64,000 nucleotides of DNA from an uncultured Alphaproteobacteria bacterium (GTDB lineage: Bacteria > Pseudomonadota > Alphaproteobacteria > Rhodobacterales > Rhodobacteraceae), in assembly GCA_902573735.1 (NCBI GenBank), contig CACGLH010000002.1:231662-295661 (forward strand), given 5' to 3'. Each line of letters starts with the position of its first letter. Within the stretch, counting starts at the first letter, position 1. This document shows, in pieces, positions 18,365 to 28,157 of this stretch. Both the position numbers and the translations under genes were made by a program. The notes under the pieces were generated by a model that had not been told where the DNA came from, made no database searches, and saw only the letters and a list, made by a program, of their open reading frames with translations.

Positions 18365-19234
18365 TTATTTTCTTTTTTCACAATAGTTAGTATCGGAACA
18401 AATGTAATTTTTATCGCCTTTATCATTAACTATTATTTCATCTAAATAAGAACTATTTGACCCGCAAATAGAACATATTGCTTCAGCCTTCATTGGTTCA
18501 AATGGATAATCTTCAAAATCTAAACTAATAACCTTAGTGTATGGTGGAATAGCATAAATTCTTTGCTCTCTACCCGCTCCAAAAAGTTGAAGAGCTTCAT
18601 TATTGTGCATTTTAGGGTTGTCAAATTTTGGTATTGGAGATGGGTCCATTACATATCTTTCCTCAACTTTAATGGGATAAGCATATGCAGTAGAAATATG
18701 TCCATGTTTTGTTATATCTTCATATAATTTAACATGCATAAGACCATATTCTTCCAATGCATGCATTATTCTGGTTTCAGTTTCCCTAGGTTCTAGAAAC
18801 CTTAATGGTTCAGGAATTGGAACCTGATAAATTAAAATCTGTCCTTCTTTAAGTGGTTCTTCTGGTATTCTATGTCTTGTTTGTATTATCGAAGCTGAAT
18901 TTGTATCATCTGTAGTATTAATATTTGCGGTTTTTTCAAAAAACTTCCTTATTGAAACAGCATTAGTGGTGTCATCTGCTCCCTGGTCGATTACTTTGAG
19001 AGTATCTGTAGGGCATAAACATGAAGCAGTAACTTGTACTCCACCTGTACCCCAGCCATAAGGCATAGGCATTTCTCTGCTTGAAAATGGTACTTGATAT
19101 CCAGGAATTGCAATAGCTTTTAATATTGCTCTTCTGATCATTCTTTTTGTTTGTTCATCCAAATAAGCAAAATTATATTCATCATGCTCTAAAGGATCTT
19201 CTTTTGTATATTTATTTTTCTGACTTTTGAGCAT
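18365..19234 (-). CDS. phnJ: PhnJ, radical-SAM C-P lyase
   Basis: 289 residues, the catalytic subunit that breaks the C-P bond. The unusual C-terminal cluster is intact: CSIC, then 21 residues, then Cys, then five residues and Cys (C-X2-C-X21-C-X5-C). The first three bind the Fe-S cluster and the last is the catalytic thiyl cysteine in the E. coli enzyme. The glycine-radical loop YGWGTGGVQV is at residues 59-68. It overlaps the end of phnI by 23 bases. Confidence 0.97.
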   Translation of the reverse strand: MLKSQKNKYTKEDPLEHDEYNFAYLDEQTKRMIRRAILKAIAIPGYQVPFSSREMPMPYGWGTGGVQVTASCLCPTDTLKVIDQGADDTTNAVSIRKFFEKTANINTTDDTNSASIIQTRHRIPEEPLKEGQILIYQVPIPEPLRFLEPRETETRIMHALEEYGLMHVKLYEDITKHGHISTAYAYPIKVEERYVMDPSPIPKFDNPKMHNNEALQLFGAGREQRIYAIPPYTKVISLDFEDYPFEPMKAEAICSICGSNSSYLDEIIVNDKGDKNYICSDTNYCEKRK

Positions 19235-20288
19235 CTTTTCTTATTTTTCTGATAAGTTCTAATTCAGATTGAAAATCAACATAATGTGGAAGTTTTATAT
19301 GTTCAACAAAACCAGTGGCTTGAATATTATCACCGTGGTATAAAACAAATTCTTCATCTTGAGCAGGGGCATTCTGATTTTCTTCTCCTAATTCTTTCCA
19401 TTGTAAAGCTCTATCTACTAAAGCCATAGAAATCGCTTTTCTTTCAGATTGTCCAAACACTAAACCGTAACCTCTTGTAAACTGTGGAGGCTCTTTTTTT
19501 GAACCCATAAATTGATTTACTGTTTCGCATTCAGTGATTTCTATTTCACCAATTTCTATTTCAATTCCAAGTTCAGAAATTTCAAAATATACGTCTACAA
19601 TACCAATTCTCAACTCTCCAACAAATGGATGATTTCTTCCATATCCTCTTTGAGTTGAGTAAGCCATTCCTAATAAAAAGCCTTCATCACTTCTAGTTAG
19701 TGATTGCAATCTTAGGGAACGATCCGCGGGTAACTCTAGAGGTTCTCTAGTGAGGTCTTTTGGTTGCTTAGAAGTATTATTTTCTCTTTTTATCAAATCA
19801 TCTTTATTTAGATATTCAGACACCCGAGATAATTTTTCGATATTATCTATTTCAACTTCTTTAGAATTATGGACTTCTTCTTCTGCAATTAATTTAAAAT
19901 CTAGTAGTCTATGAGTATAATCGTAAGTAGGTCCAAGTATTTGTCCACCTGGTAAGTCTTTATACGTAGCTGAAATTCTTCTGGAACAAATCATATTATC
20001 AGTTTCAATTCCTTTTGAATATCCAAATCTTGGTAAGGTTGTTCTATATGCTCTTAGTAAAAATATAGCTTCAATTAAATCACCACTAGATTGCTTAATT
20101 GCAAGTGATGCTAATTCTTTATCGTATAATGAACCCTCTGCCATTACCCTTGAAACAGAAAGAAATAGCTGTTCAGAAATTTGTTTTAATTCTATTGATT
20201 TTAAATCAGTATTGCCACGCCTCTTCTCAGATAACCATCTATGAGCGTTTTCAATTGCTTTTTCACCACCCTTAACTGCTACATACAT
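19212..20288 (-). CDS. phnI: PhnI, C-P lyase core subunit (nucleosidase)
   Basis: 358 residues with the PhnI start MYVAVKGGEKAIENAHRWL. With PhnG and PhnH it exchanges the adenine of ATP for the phosphonate. The family signatures RISATYKDLPGGQILGPTYDYTHR (about 106-129, read in two parts) and FLLGMAYSTQRGYGRNHPFVGE are clear. It abuts phnH, sharing the base at 20288. Confidence 0.96.
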   Translation of the reverse strand: MYVAVKGGEKAIENAHRWLSEKRRGNTDLKSIELKQISEQLFLSVSRVMAEGSLYDKELASLAIKQSSGDLIEAIFLLRAYRTTLPRFGYSKGIETDNMICSRRISATYKDLPGGQILGPTYDYTHRLLDFKLIAEEEVHNSKEVEIDNIEKLSRVSEYLNKDDLIKRENNTSKQPKDLTREPLELPADRSLRLQSLTRSDEGFLLGMAYSTQRGYGRNHPFVGELRIGIVDVYFEISELGIEIEIGEIEITECETVNQFMGSKKEPPQFTRGYGLVFGQSERKAISMALVDRALQWKELGEENQNAPAQDEEFVLYHGDNIQATGFVEHIKLPHYVDFQSELELIRKIRKDAQKSEK

Positions 20289-20860
20289 TATTTTTCACCG
20301 ATTCTGGTAGACCTAGGTATAGCTGCAAATTTATTTTCATATGAGAAGAAAAAATCTAATCCTAAAGGAAATAAAGAATTATTATTCTTAAACTTTTTTT
20401 CGTCTGGAAGATTAAAATATGTATAATTCTTTATCCCAGGCCCAAATAGTTTAGTTCCATTATTTGAAATCTTTTCATAATTAATAATGAGTGTAGCAGA
20501 CCGATCTGGATAGGCGTCAGTACCTAATTGATATTTTTCAAAAGGTAATAGTTCTTCCCAGTTTCCTAATGCAAATTTACAATTCCCTTTTTCAGTAAAA
20601 TTTGAATTTGTGTGAAAAGTTATCCATTTTCTTATTTCATCAGTATTAAATGTTTCACTCAGGAAAATTGGGGTATCGAAATCACAAAGACATAATAATA
20701 GACTACCAGCTGATTTAGAAAGACCATTTGGTGTATTTAGATTACAAGATAAATCAAAAATTTTGCCAGGGTTGGAAATTGCATTTAAGGCTTGTCTAAA
20801 GAAGAAGGCATTTTCAATCTCTGGGTTTTCTAAGGCGTAAAGATTATTTGAGCTATTCAT
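20288..20860 (-). CDS. phnH: PhnH, C-P lyase core subunit
   Basis: 190 residues. FRQALNAISNPGKIFDL near residues 22-38 is the PhnH N-terminal signature, and LLCLCDFDTPIFLS and GPGI follow in family order. It is a structural partner of PhnG, PhnI and PhnJ. It overlaps phnG by four bases, so the core genes are translationally coupled. Confidence 0.94.
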   Translation of the reverse strand: MNSSNNLYALENPEIENAFFFRQALNAISNPGKIFDLSCNLNTPNGLSKSAGSLLLCLCDFDTPIFLSETFNTDEIRKWITFHTNSNFTEKGNCKFALGNWEELLPFEKYQLGTDAYPDRSATLIINYEKISNNGTKLFGPGIKNYTYFNLPDEKKFKNNNSLFPLGLDFFFSYENKFAAIPRSTRIGEK

Positions 20861-21297
20861 AAATTATCGCCTCTTACAAGGGTAAAAAAATCAACTTTTG
20901 TAGCTTTAGCTTTTTTCGCAATATTTTTTTTTCGTAATTCCTCTTCCTTTATCAATGGGATTAATATTTTATTTCTAATTTGAGGTGATAGATGTGTTTG
21001 CATAAGAGCATCACAAATAGCAGCAGTTATTGCTTTTTTTTTATTTCTTCCTTGAATGTAGCTAAATCCCATTTTTCCTGTGTTTAATAGTATAGAACAA
21101 CGAGTAATTGTGATTTCACCTACATTAAATAATTCACCAGTTCCTCCAATTTTTCCTCTAACCATTACTGAGCCAATTTCTGGTTTTTTTAGTATTTTAT
21201 AATCTGAATAAATTTCTGTGCTTTGGAATAAATTAGCTAAAGATTTATCTGAAGATTTAGAAAGGATACTCATCCATTTGGAACGATCTAATTTCAT
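20857..21297 (-). CDS. phnG: PhnG, C-P lyase core subunit
   Basis: 146 residues, first gene of the operon. EIGSVMVRGKIGGTGELFNVGEIT near 40-63 (two adjoining motifs) is the PhnG signature, with GYIQGR-like GFSYIQGRNKKKA after it. It belongs to the complex that loads phosphonate on ribose. The upstream gap to phnF holds a Pho-box-like site and a tandem repeat. Confidence 0.94.
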   Translation of the reverse strand: MKLDRSKWMSILSKSSDKSLANLFQSTEIYSDYKILKKPEIGSVMVRGKIGGTGELFNVGEITITRCSILLNTGKMGFSYIQGRNKKKAITAAICDALMQTHLSPQIRNKILIPLIKEEELRKKNIAKKAKATKVDFFTLVRGDNL

Positions 21298-21311
21298 AAA
21301 AAAACCAAATA

Positions 21312-21327
21312 ACTAGACAACTAGACA
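21312..21327. promoter_or_regulatory. Tandem ACTAGACA repeat, possible PhnF operator
   Basis: The octamer ACTAGACA occurs twice head to tail with no spacer, 15 bases upstream of the phnG start codon, in the divergent phnG-phnF gap. HutC-type GntR regulators commonly bind beside their own genes, so it may be the PhnF site. Direct rather than inverted arrangement is atypical, hence modest confidence. Confidence 0.4.
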
Positions 21328-21367
21328 AATTATATTATATTGATATTATTATTTCAACCACAAAAAT

Positions 21368-21385
21368 ATGAAAATTTAATGACAA
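21368..21385 (-). promoter_or_regulatory. Pho box upstream of phnG
   Basis: Read on the minus strand the site is TTGTCAT-TAAA-TTTTCAT: two 7-mers in 11-bp phase, matching the PhoB consensus half CTGTCAT at six and five of seven positions. It lies about 70 bases before the phnG start and points toward the operon. PhoB is encoded in the same window. Confidence 0.65.
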
Positions 21386-21395
21386 CATTTATTTT

Positions 21396-22103
21396 ATGAA
21401 AACTTTTGCTTGGAAATACATTAGTGATCAAATATATAAAGAAATAAATGAAGGTAGATATTTAGAAGGTCAAAAACTACCAACAGAAAACGAATATTCG
21501 TTAAGATTTGGTGTCAACAGGCATACTATTCGAAGAGCCCTTAATGAATTAATTAGAAAATCATATATATACTCTAGAAAAGGTTCAGGTTTTTACGTTT
21601 CTGAAAAAAAAACAATCCATTTTATTAACCAGCGACCAAGATTTACTAAAAGCTTGATCGCTTCAGGAGATACTCCATTAACAAAAATAATACGATTGGA
21701 ATATATAAAGCCTAATGAAGAAGAGGCTAAAAATTTAAAAATTAAAAAAGAAGAAATGGTGATATTCTTAGAAGGGATAGGTTACAGAAATAATACTCCT
21801 ATTTGTATTTATAAAAAAATTTTTCCGAGCAATAGAATACCAGGGTTGATGGCATCATTTAAAAAAAATTCATCAATTTCAAAAGCACTTTTCGATTCTG
21901 GGATCAAAGATTATATAAGATCATATAGTATTATATCTTCTAAATTAACAAATCATGTAGAAGCTTTTCTTTTAAAATGTAATCAAGGTGAACCCTTGAT
22001 TTGTACTAAAAATTTAAATGTTAATAATAAAAAAGAACCAATTGAGTTTGGCTATACTTTATTTATGGGAAGTCGAGTAGAAATATACATAGAAAATAAC
22101 TAA
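21396..22103 (+). CDS. phnF: PhnF-like GntR/HutC family regulator
   Basis: 235 residues. The winged-helix start (DQIYKEINEGRYLEGQKLPTE, then RFGVNRHTIRRALNEL) is followed by a UTRA ligand domain from about residue 85. It diverges from phnG, the usual position of PhnF, which represses phosphonate genes in other bacteria. The ligand is unknown. Confidence 0.9.
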   Translation: MKTFAWKYISDQIYKEINEGRYLEGQKLPTENEYSLRFGVNRHTIRRALNELIRKSYIYSRKGSGFYVSEKKTIHFINQRPRFTKSLIASGDTPLTKIIRLEYIKPNEEEAKNLKIKKEEMVIFLEGIGYRNNTPICIYKKIFPSNRIPGLMASFKKNSSISKALFDSGIKDYIRSYSIISSKLTNHVEAFLLKCNQGEPLICTKNLNVNNKKEPIEFGYTLFMGSRVEIYIENN

Positions 22104-22111
22104 ATGATTTA

Positions 22112-23563
22112 TTATGTTGGCCATGGTAAGGAATATGTTTTTATATATGTAAAAAATTTCATGGCCTCCAATACACCCTCTTTTATACCATTCCCAGAAT
22201 CTTTTATTCCTCCAAAAGGGGAAAGTTCTATCCTATAGCCAGGCTGCTCCCAGATATTTACTGTTCCAACGTCTAATGAATTGATATATTTAATTGCTCT
22301 GTTTATATCGTTTGTACAAACTCCAGAGGATAATCCAAATGCAGTTGAATTAGATATTTTAATTACTTCATCATCATCATTAGGTACTCTTATTATAGGT
22401 ACTATTGGTCCAAAAGTTTCTTCAACCACTAATTCACATTTATAAGGAACTTTATCAACAACAATTGGAGGTAGTAATGCGCCCTTTCTTTCTGGATGAT
22501 AAAGTATTTCAGCTCCATCTTCTTGTGATTGAATAACACGTTCCTCAAAAAGTTTAGCAGCTTCTTTTGAGATTACACAGCCAAGTTCAGTATCTGGATT
22601 TTGAGGATCTCCATATTTAATTTTTTTGACTTTTTCCAACAATATTTCAACAAAAAAATCTGCAATATCTTCTTGAACTAAAATCCTTTTTATAGCAGTA
22701 CATCTCTGACCAGAATTACCTGTTGCACCAGCAATTGCAATAGATGCAGCTCTTTTCAAATCGTCATTGTTAGAAAGATCATTTAAAATGATAAATGGAT
22801 CGTTACCACCTAGCTCAAGTGCCGTTCTTTTATAACCTGCTAGCTTGGCAATTTTTTTTCCAACTTGAACACTACCAGTAAAAGTAATAATATCAGCATT
22901 AGAATTTGTAACCATTTCATTACCAATATCTTCTGGCCAACCAGTTACAATCTGAAACATTTCAGGAGGTAATCCAGCTTCATATAGGATATCAGCTAAA
23001 AAAATAGCTGTAAGTGGGGTTAATTCGGTCGGTTTACAAACCATGCAATTATTTGTTGCAATAGCAGGAGCAACTTTGTGTGCTACCATATTCAGTGGAT
23101 GATTAAATGGCGTAATTGCAGAAATTGATCTAACAGGTTTTCTGAGAGTATAGATTTTTCTGCTTTTTCCATTGGATGTCAAATCACAAGAAAATATTTG
23201 ACCATCATCAAATGTTGAAAGTTGTCCTGCAAACATAAAAACGTCATAAGCTCTACTTGTTTCATAAATTGCGTGTTGATGACTAATTCCTAACTCCAAT
23301 GTTAAAAGTTTAGCTAACTCTAATTTTTTATTTTTTATTGAATCAGCTGTTTTAAATAAAATTTGTTGTCTTTCATATCTGTTAAGTTTTGAACTATATT
23401 CAGATGCTATAGAAAAGGCATCCTGTACGTTGGAAATTTGACCTGCCGGAACAGTACCAACTAGCTCACCTGTGAATGGATAAAATACATCAATTTTATT
23501 ATCTGTAGAAACTTTCTGTCCACCTATTCTCATTGATTCATTAATTATTTTATTTTTTATCAT
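22112..23563 (-). CDS. phnY: Phosphonoacetaldehyde dehydrogenase
   Basis: 483 residues of the aldehyde dehydrogenase superfamily. The catalytic Cys is in [12 protein letters not shown] and the general-base Glu in ALELGGNDP. It adjoins phosphonoacetate hydrolase, which defines its likely reaction: phosphonoacetaldehyde plus NAD to phosphonoacetate. The start is taken as ATG 23563; a TTG directly precedes it. Succinate semialdehyde or lactaldehyde dehydrogenases look similar, so context carries weight. Confidence 0.87.
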   Translation of the reverse strand: MIKNKIINESMRIGGQKVSTDNKIDVFYPFTGELVGTVPAGQISNVQDAFSIASEYSSKLNRYERQQILFKTADSIKNKKLELAKLLTLELGISHQHAIYETSRAYDVFMFAGQLSTFDDGQIFSCDLTSNGKSRKIYTLRKPVRSISAITPFNHPLNMVAHKVAPAIATNNCMVCKPTELTPLTAIFLADILYEAGLPPEMFQIVTGWPEDIGNEMVTNSNADIITFTGSVQVGKKIAKLAGYKRTALELGGNDPFIILNDLSNNDDLKRAASIAIAGATGNSGQRCTAIKRILVQEDIADFFVEILLEKVKKIKYGDPQNPDTELGCVISKEAAKLFEERVIQSQEDGAEILYHPERKGALLPPIVVDKVPYKCELVVEETFGPIVPIIRVPNDDDEVIKISNSTAFGLSSGVCTNDINRAIKYINSLDVGTVNIWEQPGYRIELSPFGGIKDSGNGIKEGVLEAMKFFTYIKTYSLPWPT

Positions 23564-23575
23564 CAATTCAGTCTT

Positions 23576-24820
23576 TCATATTTTTGAAGCCAAAGTTGCA
23601 TAATGAAATGCATGGAAATTTCTCAAGGATTTAGTATTAGTTATATTAATTTTTTTATTTATAATGAAAGGAACATTTTGCTCAGTAATTCCTCCATGAC
23701 TTCTCAAAGGTTCTTTCAGAAGAGATAAGTCGTGATCTTCTGGTGAAGTTCCAAAAGTCATATTTTCTTCAGAGATGACTGTTAAATCTCCAATTCTGTC
23801 TTCAGGTAATTCAAACTTAGAAGATGCCTCTTGTCGATTTAAAACTTCCAAAATACCTTGCTTATTTTTTAAAAAATTAGAAATTTTTTCAATATCTAGT
23901 TCTTCATGAAAATAAATTGTAGCAAACGACCCGAGTGCTCCATGATGAACTACATATGGGTCAGTAATAGGTAAAATAACTTTTAAACATTTCTCTTTTA
24001 AATAGTGATCTAGAATATTTTGAAGAAAGATTATATTTGGTTTTCCAAATTTATTATGCTTAGGTTTCATTCCATGATCAGCTGTAATTATAAGACTAAT
24101 ATTATTCTCAAGAAATTTACCAATATATTTATCAACCATTTGGTAAAATTCTAAAGCATTATTATCTCCAATATCATATTTATGTTGTATGTAATCAGTT
24201 GTAGATAAATACATGATGTCTGGTTTAAATTCATTCAGTAGCTTTTCACCAGCTGCAAAAACAAACTCGGATAAATCGGAAGAATAAACACAAGGAACTG
24301 GTTTATCTAACCATTTAGAAGCATTTGAAATACCATTAGAAGTAAAAGTAGCTCGATCTGCCATTTCAGCTGAAAAACATACTGCCATATCATGTTCGAA
24401 ACTTAAATCTGCTCCAAGGAGTGATCTTAATTTGTCTTTTGCAGTTATAATTGCAACTTTGGCGTTTAATTTTTGATAATAATAAAAAATAGTTTTAGTA
24501 TTTAGAAACTTAACGTCATTCATCATGATAGCTTCACATTTACTAGGGTCATAATAATAGTTACCGCTTATTCCATGAATTTTTGGAGGTGTCCCTGTGG
24601 CTATAGAAATATTATTTGGATTTGTAAAAGATGGCATGGCTGATTTTGCTATGTGGTACTCCCCTTTTTCAATCATATTTTCAACGTTTGACATTAATCC
24701 TTTTTTAATAGCAAAATTAATATATTCTGGTTCACTTCCATCTAAACACACAACCACTGTTGGTTTTGTTGGAAAAACATACTTTAAACCGTATATTTCA
24801 AACTCATGTTCTTTTTTCAT
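23576..24820 (-). CDS. phnA: Phosphonoacetate hydrolase
   Basis: 414 residues of alkaline phosphatase superfamily. The nucleophile Thr is in SFTNPNN (about residues 62-68), the metal ligands in CLDGSEPEYI at the N-terminus, TTDYIQHKYD and TADHGMKPKHN, and a late His in SHGG. These match PhnA, which hydrolyses phosphonoacetate to acetate and phosphate. It follows an alcohol dehydrogenase and precedes phnY. Confidence 0.93.
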   Translation of the reverse strand: MKKEHEFEIYGLKYVFPTKPTVVVCLDGSEPEYINFAIKKGLMSNVENMIEKGEYHIAKSAMPSFTNPNNISIATGTPPKIHGISGNYYYDPSKCEAIMMNDVKFLNTKTIFYYYQKLNAKVAIITAKDKLRSLLGADLSFEHDMAVCFSAEMADRATFTSNGISNASKWLDKPVPCVYSSDLSEFVFAAGEKLLNEFKPDIMYLSTTDYIQHKYDIGDNNALEFYQMVDKYIGKFLENNISLIITADHGMKPKHNKFGKPNIIFLQNILDHYLKEKCLKVILPITDPYVVHHGALGSFATIYFHEELDIEKISNFLKNKQGILEVLNRQEASSKFELPEDRIGDLTVISEENMTFGTSPEDHDLSLLKEPLRSHGGITEQNVPFIINKKINITNTKSLRNFHAFHYATLASKI

Positions 24821-24873
24821 TAATAAGACTTTCTAATTCTCAAGTATGAATTTTAAATAAATTTATATTTTTC

Positions 24874-25989
24874 TTAACTAAAAATATAGAACATCTCACT
24901 GACTATTTGCTTCAGGTTTTGTCTAGATAATTCTACAGGATGATTATTCATTCTTTCTGGATTAACTTTTGAAATAATTAATTCTTTATCATTTGAAGTA
25001 AGTCCGTATGAAAATATATTAGTATTTAGATCACAAGTTTTCATTAGTTCTTTCCATTTTTTAATAAAGTCATCAATGGTATAAACACCAAATAAATTTA
25101 AAATGTTATTTATTTTATTTTTAACTTTTTGATCGGCAATCTCAAAAGTAATTTTCAAGGAAGGCGGTAAAAAAAAAGCTACAGAGTGACCATGAGGTAT
25201 TTTAAAATATGAAGTAAGTGAATAGGACAAAGCATGAGCAACTGTTGTTTTAGTGATGTTTATAGCTTTTCCAGAGAAGTTAGAGGCTAAGACCATTTTC
25301 TTTATATTCGAAGCTTTTTTATTATTTACCGCATCTATCATATTATCCATTATCAATTTTATTGATTCTATTGCATAAAATGAACTTTTGCTATCAGAAC
25401 CCCTTGCCCAATAAGACTCTATAGATTGAGTTAAAGCATCAAAACTAGAACATCCAGCTAAATATTTAGGCATATCGTAAACTAAGGAGATATCAGCTAT
25501 AATAGAATTAGGTTTTATAAATTTACTAGAAAGAGAGTATTTTGTTTTTTCTATATAAATTACACTAAAACTCGTTTCTTCCGCGCCTGTTCCAGCAGTT
25601 GTAGGTAAGGCGATTAAAGAAACTTTTGGTTCTAAAAAGTTTTTTGATTTTCCCATAATAAGGTTTTCGATAGATTCAGACTGATTGGCCAAAAAATTAA
25701 TAGATTTTCCCATATCTAGAGCTGAACCTCCGCCAATGGCAACACATAGGTCAGGAGAAAAATCATTATATAGTTTAATTCCCCTTTTTATATCTTCAAT
25801 GTTTGGATTGTCTTCAAATTTATCAAAAAATTGGCAGTCATAAGGTTTCAAAAAAGGTGAGATTTTACTATGTAAGGAATGATAAGCCTGCTTTGAATTA
25901 ATGATAAAAATTTTTTTTGAGTTAAAGTTTTTTATCAATTGTTCTAATGGCTTTAGACCTTGATTTATGAATTTATGATTTTCAAACAC
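24874..25989 (-). CDS. Iron-containing alcohol dehydrogenase, possibly 2-hydroxyethylphosphonate/phosphonoacetaldehyde specific
   Basis: 371 residues of group III Fe-ADH. The NAD-binding loop GGGSALDMGKS (near 88-98), PTTAGTGAEETSFSV (near 127-141) and the metal His pair in VAHALSY and PHGHSVA are present. The start is GTG 25989, two bases after the stop of the upstream phosphodiesterase. Between phosphodiesterase and phnA, its natural substrate pair would be 2-hydroxyethylphosphonate and phosphonoacetaldehyde, feeding PhnY. That specificity is inferred from context; relatives known as phosphonoacetaldehyde reductases exist. Confidence 0.8.
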   Translation of the reverse strand: MFENHKFINQGLKPLEQLIKNFNSKKIFIINSKQAYHSLHSKISPFLKPYDCQFFDKFEDNPNIEDIKRGIKLYNDFSPDLCVAIGGGSALDMGKSINFLANQSESIENLIMGKSKNFLEPKVSLIALPTTAGTGAEETSFSVIYIEKTKYSLSSKFIKPNSIIADISLVYDMPKYLAGCSSFDALTQSIESYWARGSDSKSSFYAIESIKLIMDNMIDAVNNKKASNIKKMVLASNFSGKAINITKTTVAHALSYSLTSYFKIPHGHSVAFFLPPSLKITFEIADQKVKNKINNILNLFGVYTIDDFIKKWKELMKTCDLNTNIFSYGLTSNDKELIISKVNPERMNNHPVELSRQNLKQIVSEMFYIFS

Positions 25990-25991
25990 AA

Positions 25992-26816
25992 TTATCTTTC
26001 TTTGGAATTTTTGTCCCAGGTATTGTAATCTGGAAGTCCTTCATTTTTAATTTCACCTCTATAGTTAAATTCAATAGTATGGACCATAATATCCTCATCC
26101 TCTACCATAATAACAGAATATGTTTCTGCTAAATCAGCTGAACTTAAGAATTTTTTTTCTTGAAATGCTGGCCATGCAGCATGGTTTGTTCCCCTTGGAG
26201 AATAAAAAGGTATACCTGAGAAAGAACCATTTAAAATTAAATGACAGTGCCCATGAAAAATAAATCTTATTTTATCTTTAAACTCATTACATACTTCTCT
26301 TAATAAAGAAGTATCTAAAAGTTTGATCTGGTCTACTGGTTTGATTTTTGTATCAACTATATTATGATGAAGAAATAAAAATATGTCTTCATCTACTGTA
26401 CTAAGAGTTTCTCTTAACCAATCTTTTCTATTCATACAAAAGTGACCAGCATGTGTTTCTGGACCCCAAGTATCTAATAGTATCGCAGAACCTTTACTTA
26501 ACTTAACTACTTTTTGAATAAAGCCATTTTTATCTGATAATGTAGGAAATACACTTAAAAAATTTGCTCTGTCATCATGATTCCCAATGCATAAGTGAAT
26601 AGGTATTTTATTTTTTTCTATTATATTCTTAAGTCTTAAATAATCTGATGTTTCTCCCCAATCTGATAAGTCACCAGTTATAATTATTACTTCAGCATCA
26701 TATTGATTTTCATTTATGTGATTTAAAACATTTTGGAAATTGAGATTTGGGTCTCGACCCAGAATAGATTTGCCTTCAGTAGTCAAATGAATGTCTGTAA
26801 TTTGTATAATTTTCAT
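25992..26816 (-). CDS. Metallophosphoesterase of the cyclic-nucleotide/glycerophosphodiesterase (GpdQ-like) type
   Basis: 274 residues from ATG 26816, which gives the family start MKIIQITDIHL; a TTG-led extension would reach into a terminator hairpin. Calcineurin-like motifs in order are TDIHL, ITGDLSDWGE, IGNHDDR, FLHHN and FHGHCHL, so both metal sites are complete. Such enzymes open phosphodiesters. It is downstream of a CUT1 ABC importer and upstream of phosphonate genes, so a phosphonate or phosphate diester substrate is likely. Confidence 0.87.
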   Translation of the reverse strand: MKIIQITDIHLTTEGKSILGRDPNLNFQNVLNHINENQYDAEVIIITGDLSDWGETSDYLRLKNIIEKNKIPIHLCIGNHDDRANFLSVFPTLSDKNGFIQKVVKLSKGSAILLDTWGPETHAGHFCMNRKDWLRETLSTVDEDIFLFLHHNIVDTKIKPVDQIKLLDTSLLREVCNEFKDKIRFIFHGHCHLILNGSFSGIPFYSPRGTNHAAWPAFQEKKFLSSADLAETYSVIMVEDEDIMVHTIEFNYRGEIKNEGLPDYNTWDKNSKER

Positions 26817-26830
26817 TTTGTAATCTTTCG

Positions 26831-26860
26831 AAAAAAAAGGAGCCAAAAAATGGCTCCTTT
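26831..26860 (-). terminator. Intrinsic terminator after the Ugp-like binding protein
   Basis: On the minus strand AAAGGAGCCA and TGGCTCCTTT form a perfect 10-bp stem with a 5-base loop and a following T run (reverse of 26831-26838). It lies 15 bases past the stop of the binding-protein gene and just before the phosphodiesterase, so it may uncouple transporter and enzyme levels. Confidence 0.88.
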
Positions 26861-26874
26861 ATATTTATTAGAAA

Positions 26875-28134
26875 CTAAGGAAGGAGATCTCCCACTTCTT
26901 CGGCTAATTGCTCTTGAAGTTCTTTCATATCCTCATATTCTCCTGTTACTATACCTTCAATAGCATCATAGATCACTTGAGTAATAGCTAAACCATTATC
27001 ACCTGGATAAGCTTGCCAATCGCTCAATAATGGTAACTGTCTTACAGCTGTTGCTTTATTAGGATTTTCTGAATAGAAGTCTTTGAGAATAATTTCATTT
27101 GCTGCCTGATTTGGAGGCATATATCCTGTAGTTCTAGCAACGTCTGCAGCACCTTCACCAGATGTAATGAATTTTAACCAAGTCCAAGCAGCATCAATCA
27201 CTTCAGGATCGTCGGATTGACTTACCATCATAGCAGCATTTCCTCCGGCTGGTAATCCCATTGGACCAGAAGACACCAGACCTGGATATTCATTGGTTTT
27301 AAAATCAAAATCAGCCTTTGCCCTTTCCACAGATGCTACGGAAGATGTTGACCAGAAAAACATTCCAGCTTCACCAGAAGTGAATAATGTTGATCCATCT
27401 GAAGTCGAAAGATTAGGCATTTTACATCCTCTGAAAATAGATTTCATGGTTTCAAGTGCTTGCAAACCTTCAGGTGTATCAATCATAAATTTTCCGTTTT
27501 CCATTACTCCTTGTCCTTGGCTCCACATAAGAGCTTGTAAGAACCAATTTCCAGTTATATTCCATCCCCAAAACATTGGGTTTTTAACGCCTGCATCCAT
27601 AAGTTTTCCACAAACATCAATAACTTCTTCCCATGTCTTAGGTAAATCATCTACAGATTTAACACCAGCCTTAGCCATAACATCCATATTGTAGTAACCA
27701 ACTGGTAATGAAATAGAGAAAGGTAATCCATATACATCATTTCCAAAAGTTGATAATTTCAACATTGCAGAATGATAACCATCTTTTGAAAAATTAGCCT
27801 CTTTAGCTATGAATGGTTCAAGTGATTTAGCGATCCCTTTTTCAACTAATATGGCTTGTCTATTTAAACCCTGCATGGTGATATCTGGGAGTTTATTTGC
27901 AACTGCTTCTCTTAAAATAGTATTGGTTCCATCTTCATAATTTTCATAAGCAGCTCTCATTTTTATTTCAATGTTTGGATGAGCTTCATAAAATTTAGGA
28001 AGAATTTTTTCATATGTTACATCAAATAATTGAGAATAAGGATAAGCAAACTCTACTACTACCTTTGCTTGTAATAAGCTTCCTGGTAGAGTAAGAAGAG
28101 CTACCAGAAGAGTGGATAAATATTTTGATTTCAT
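26875..28134 (-). CDS. Ugp-like ABC transporter substrate-binding protein
   Basis: 419 residues with a clear signal peptide (LLVALLTLPGSLLQAK, cut near residue 23). Cluster 1 features follow, such as YYNMDVMAKAG and LPKTWEEVIDVCGKL. UgpB-like proteins carry glycerol-3-phosphate or glycerophosphodiesters, but sugar carriers look alike. Clustering with phosphodiesterase and phosphonate genes suggests a phosphorylated or phosphonylated ligand. Unlike most such operons it is the last of the four transporter genes. Confidence 0.82.
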   Translation of the reverse strand: MKSKYLSTLLVALLTLPGSLLQAKVVVEFAYPYSQLFDVTYEKILPKFYEAHPNIEIKMRAAYENYEDGTNTILREAVANKLPDITMQGLNRQAILVEKGIAKSLEPFIAKEANFSKDGYHSAMLKLSTFGNDVYGLPFSISLPVGYYNMDVMAKAGVKSVDDLPKTWEEVIDVCGKLMDAGVKNPMFWGWNITGNWFLQALMWSQGQGVMENGKFMIDTPEGLQALETMKSIFRGCKMPNLSTSDGSTLFTSGEAGMFFWSTSSVASVERAKADFDFKTNEYPGLVSSGPMGLPAGGNAAMMVSQSDDPEVIDAAWTWLKFITSGEGAADVARTTGYMPPNQAANEIILKDFYSENPNKATAVRQLPLLSDWQAYPGDNGLAITQVIYDAIEGIVTGEYEDMKELQEQLAEEVGDLLP

Positions 28135-28157
28135 TGTATGTCCTCTTTTTTGGTTAT

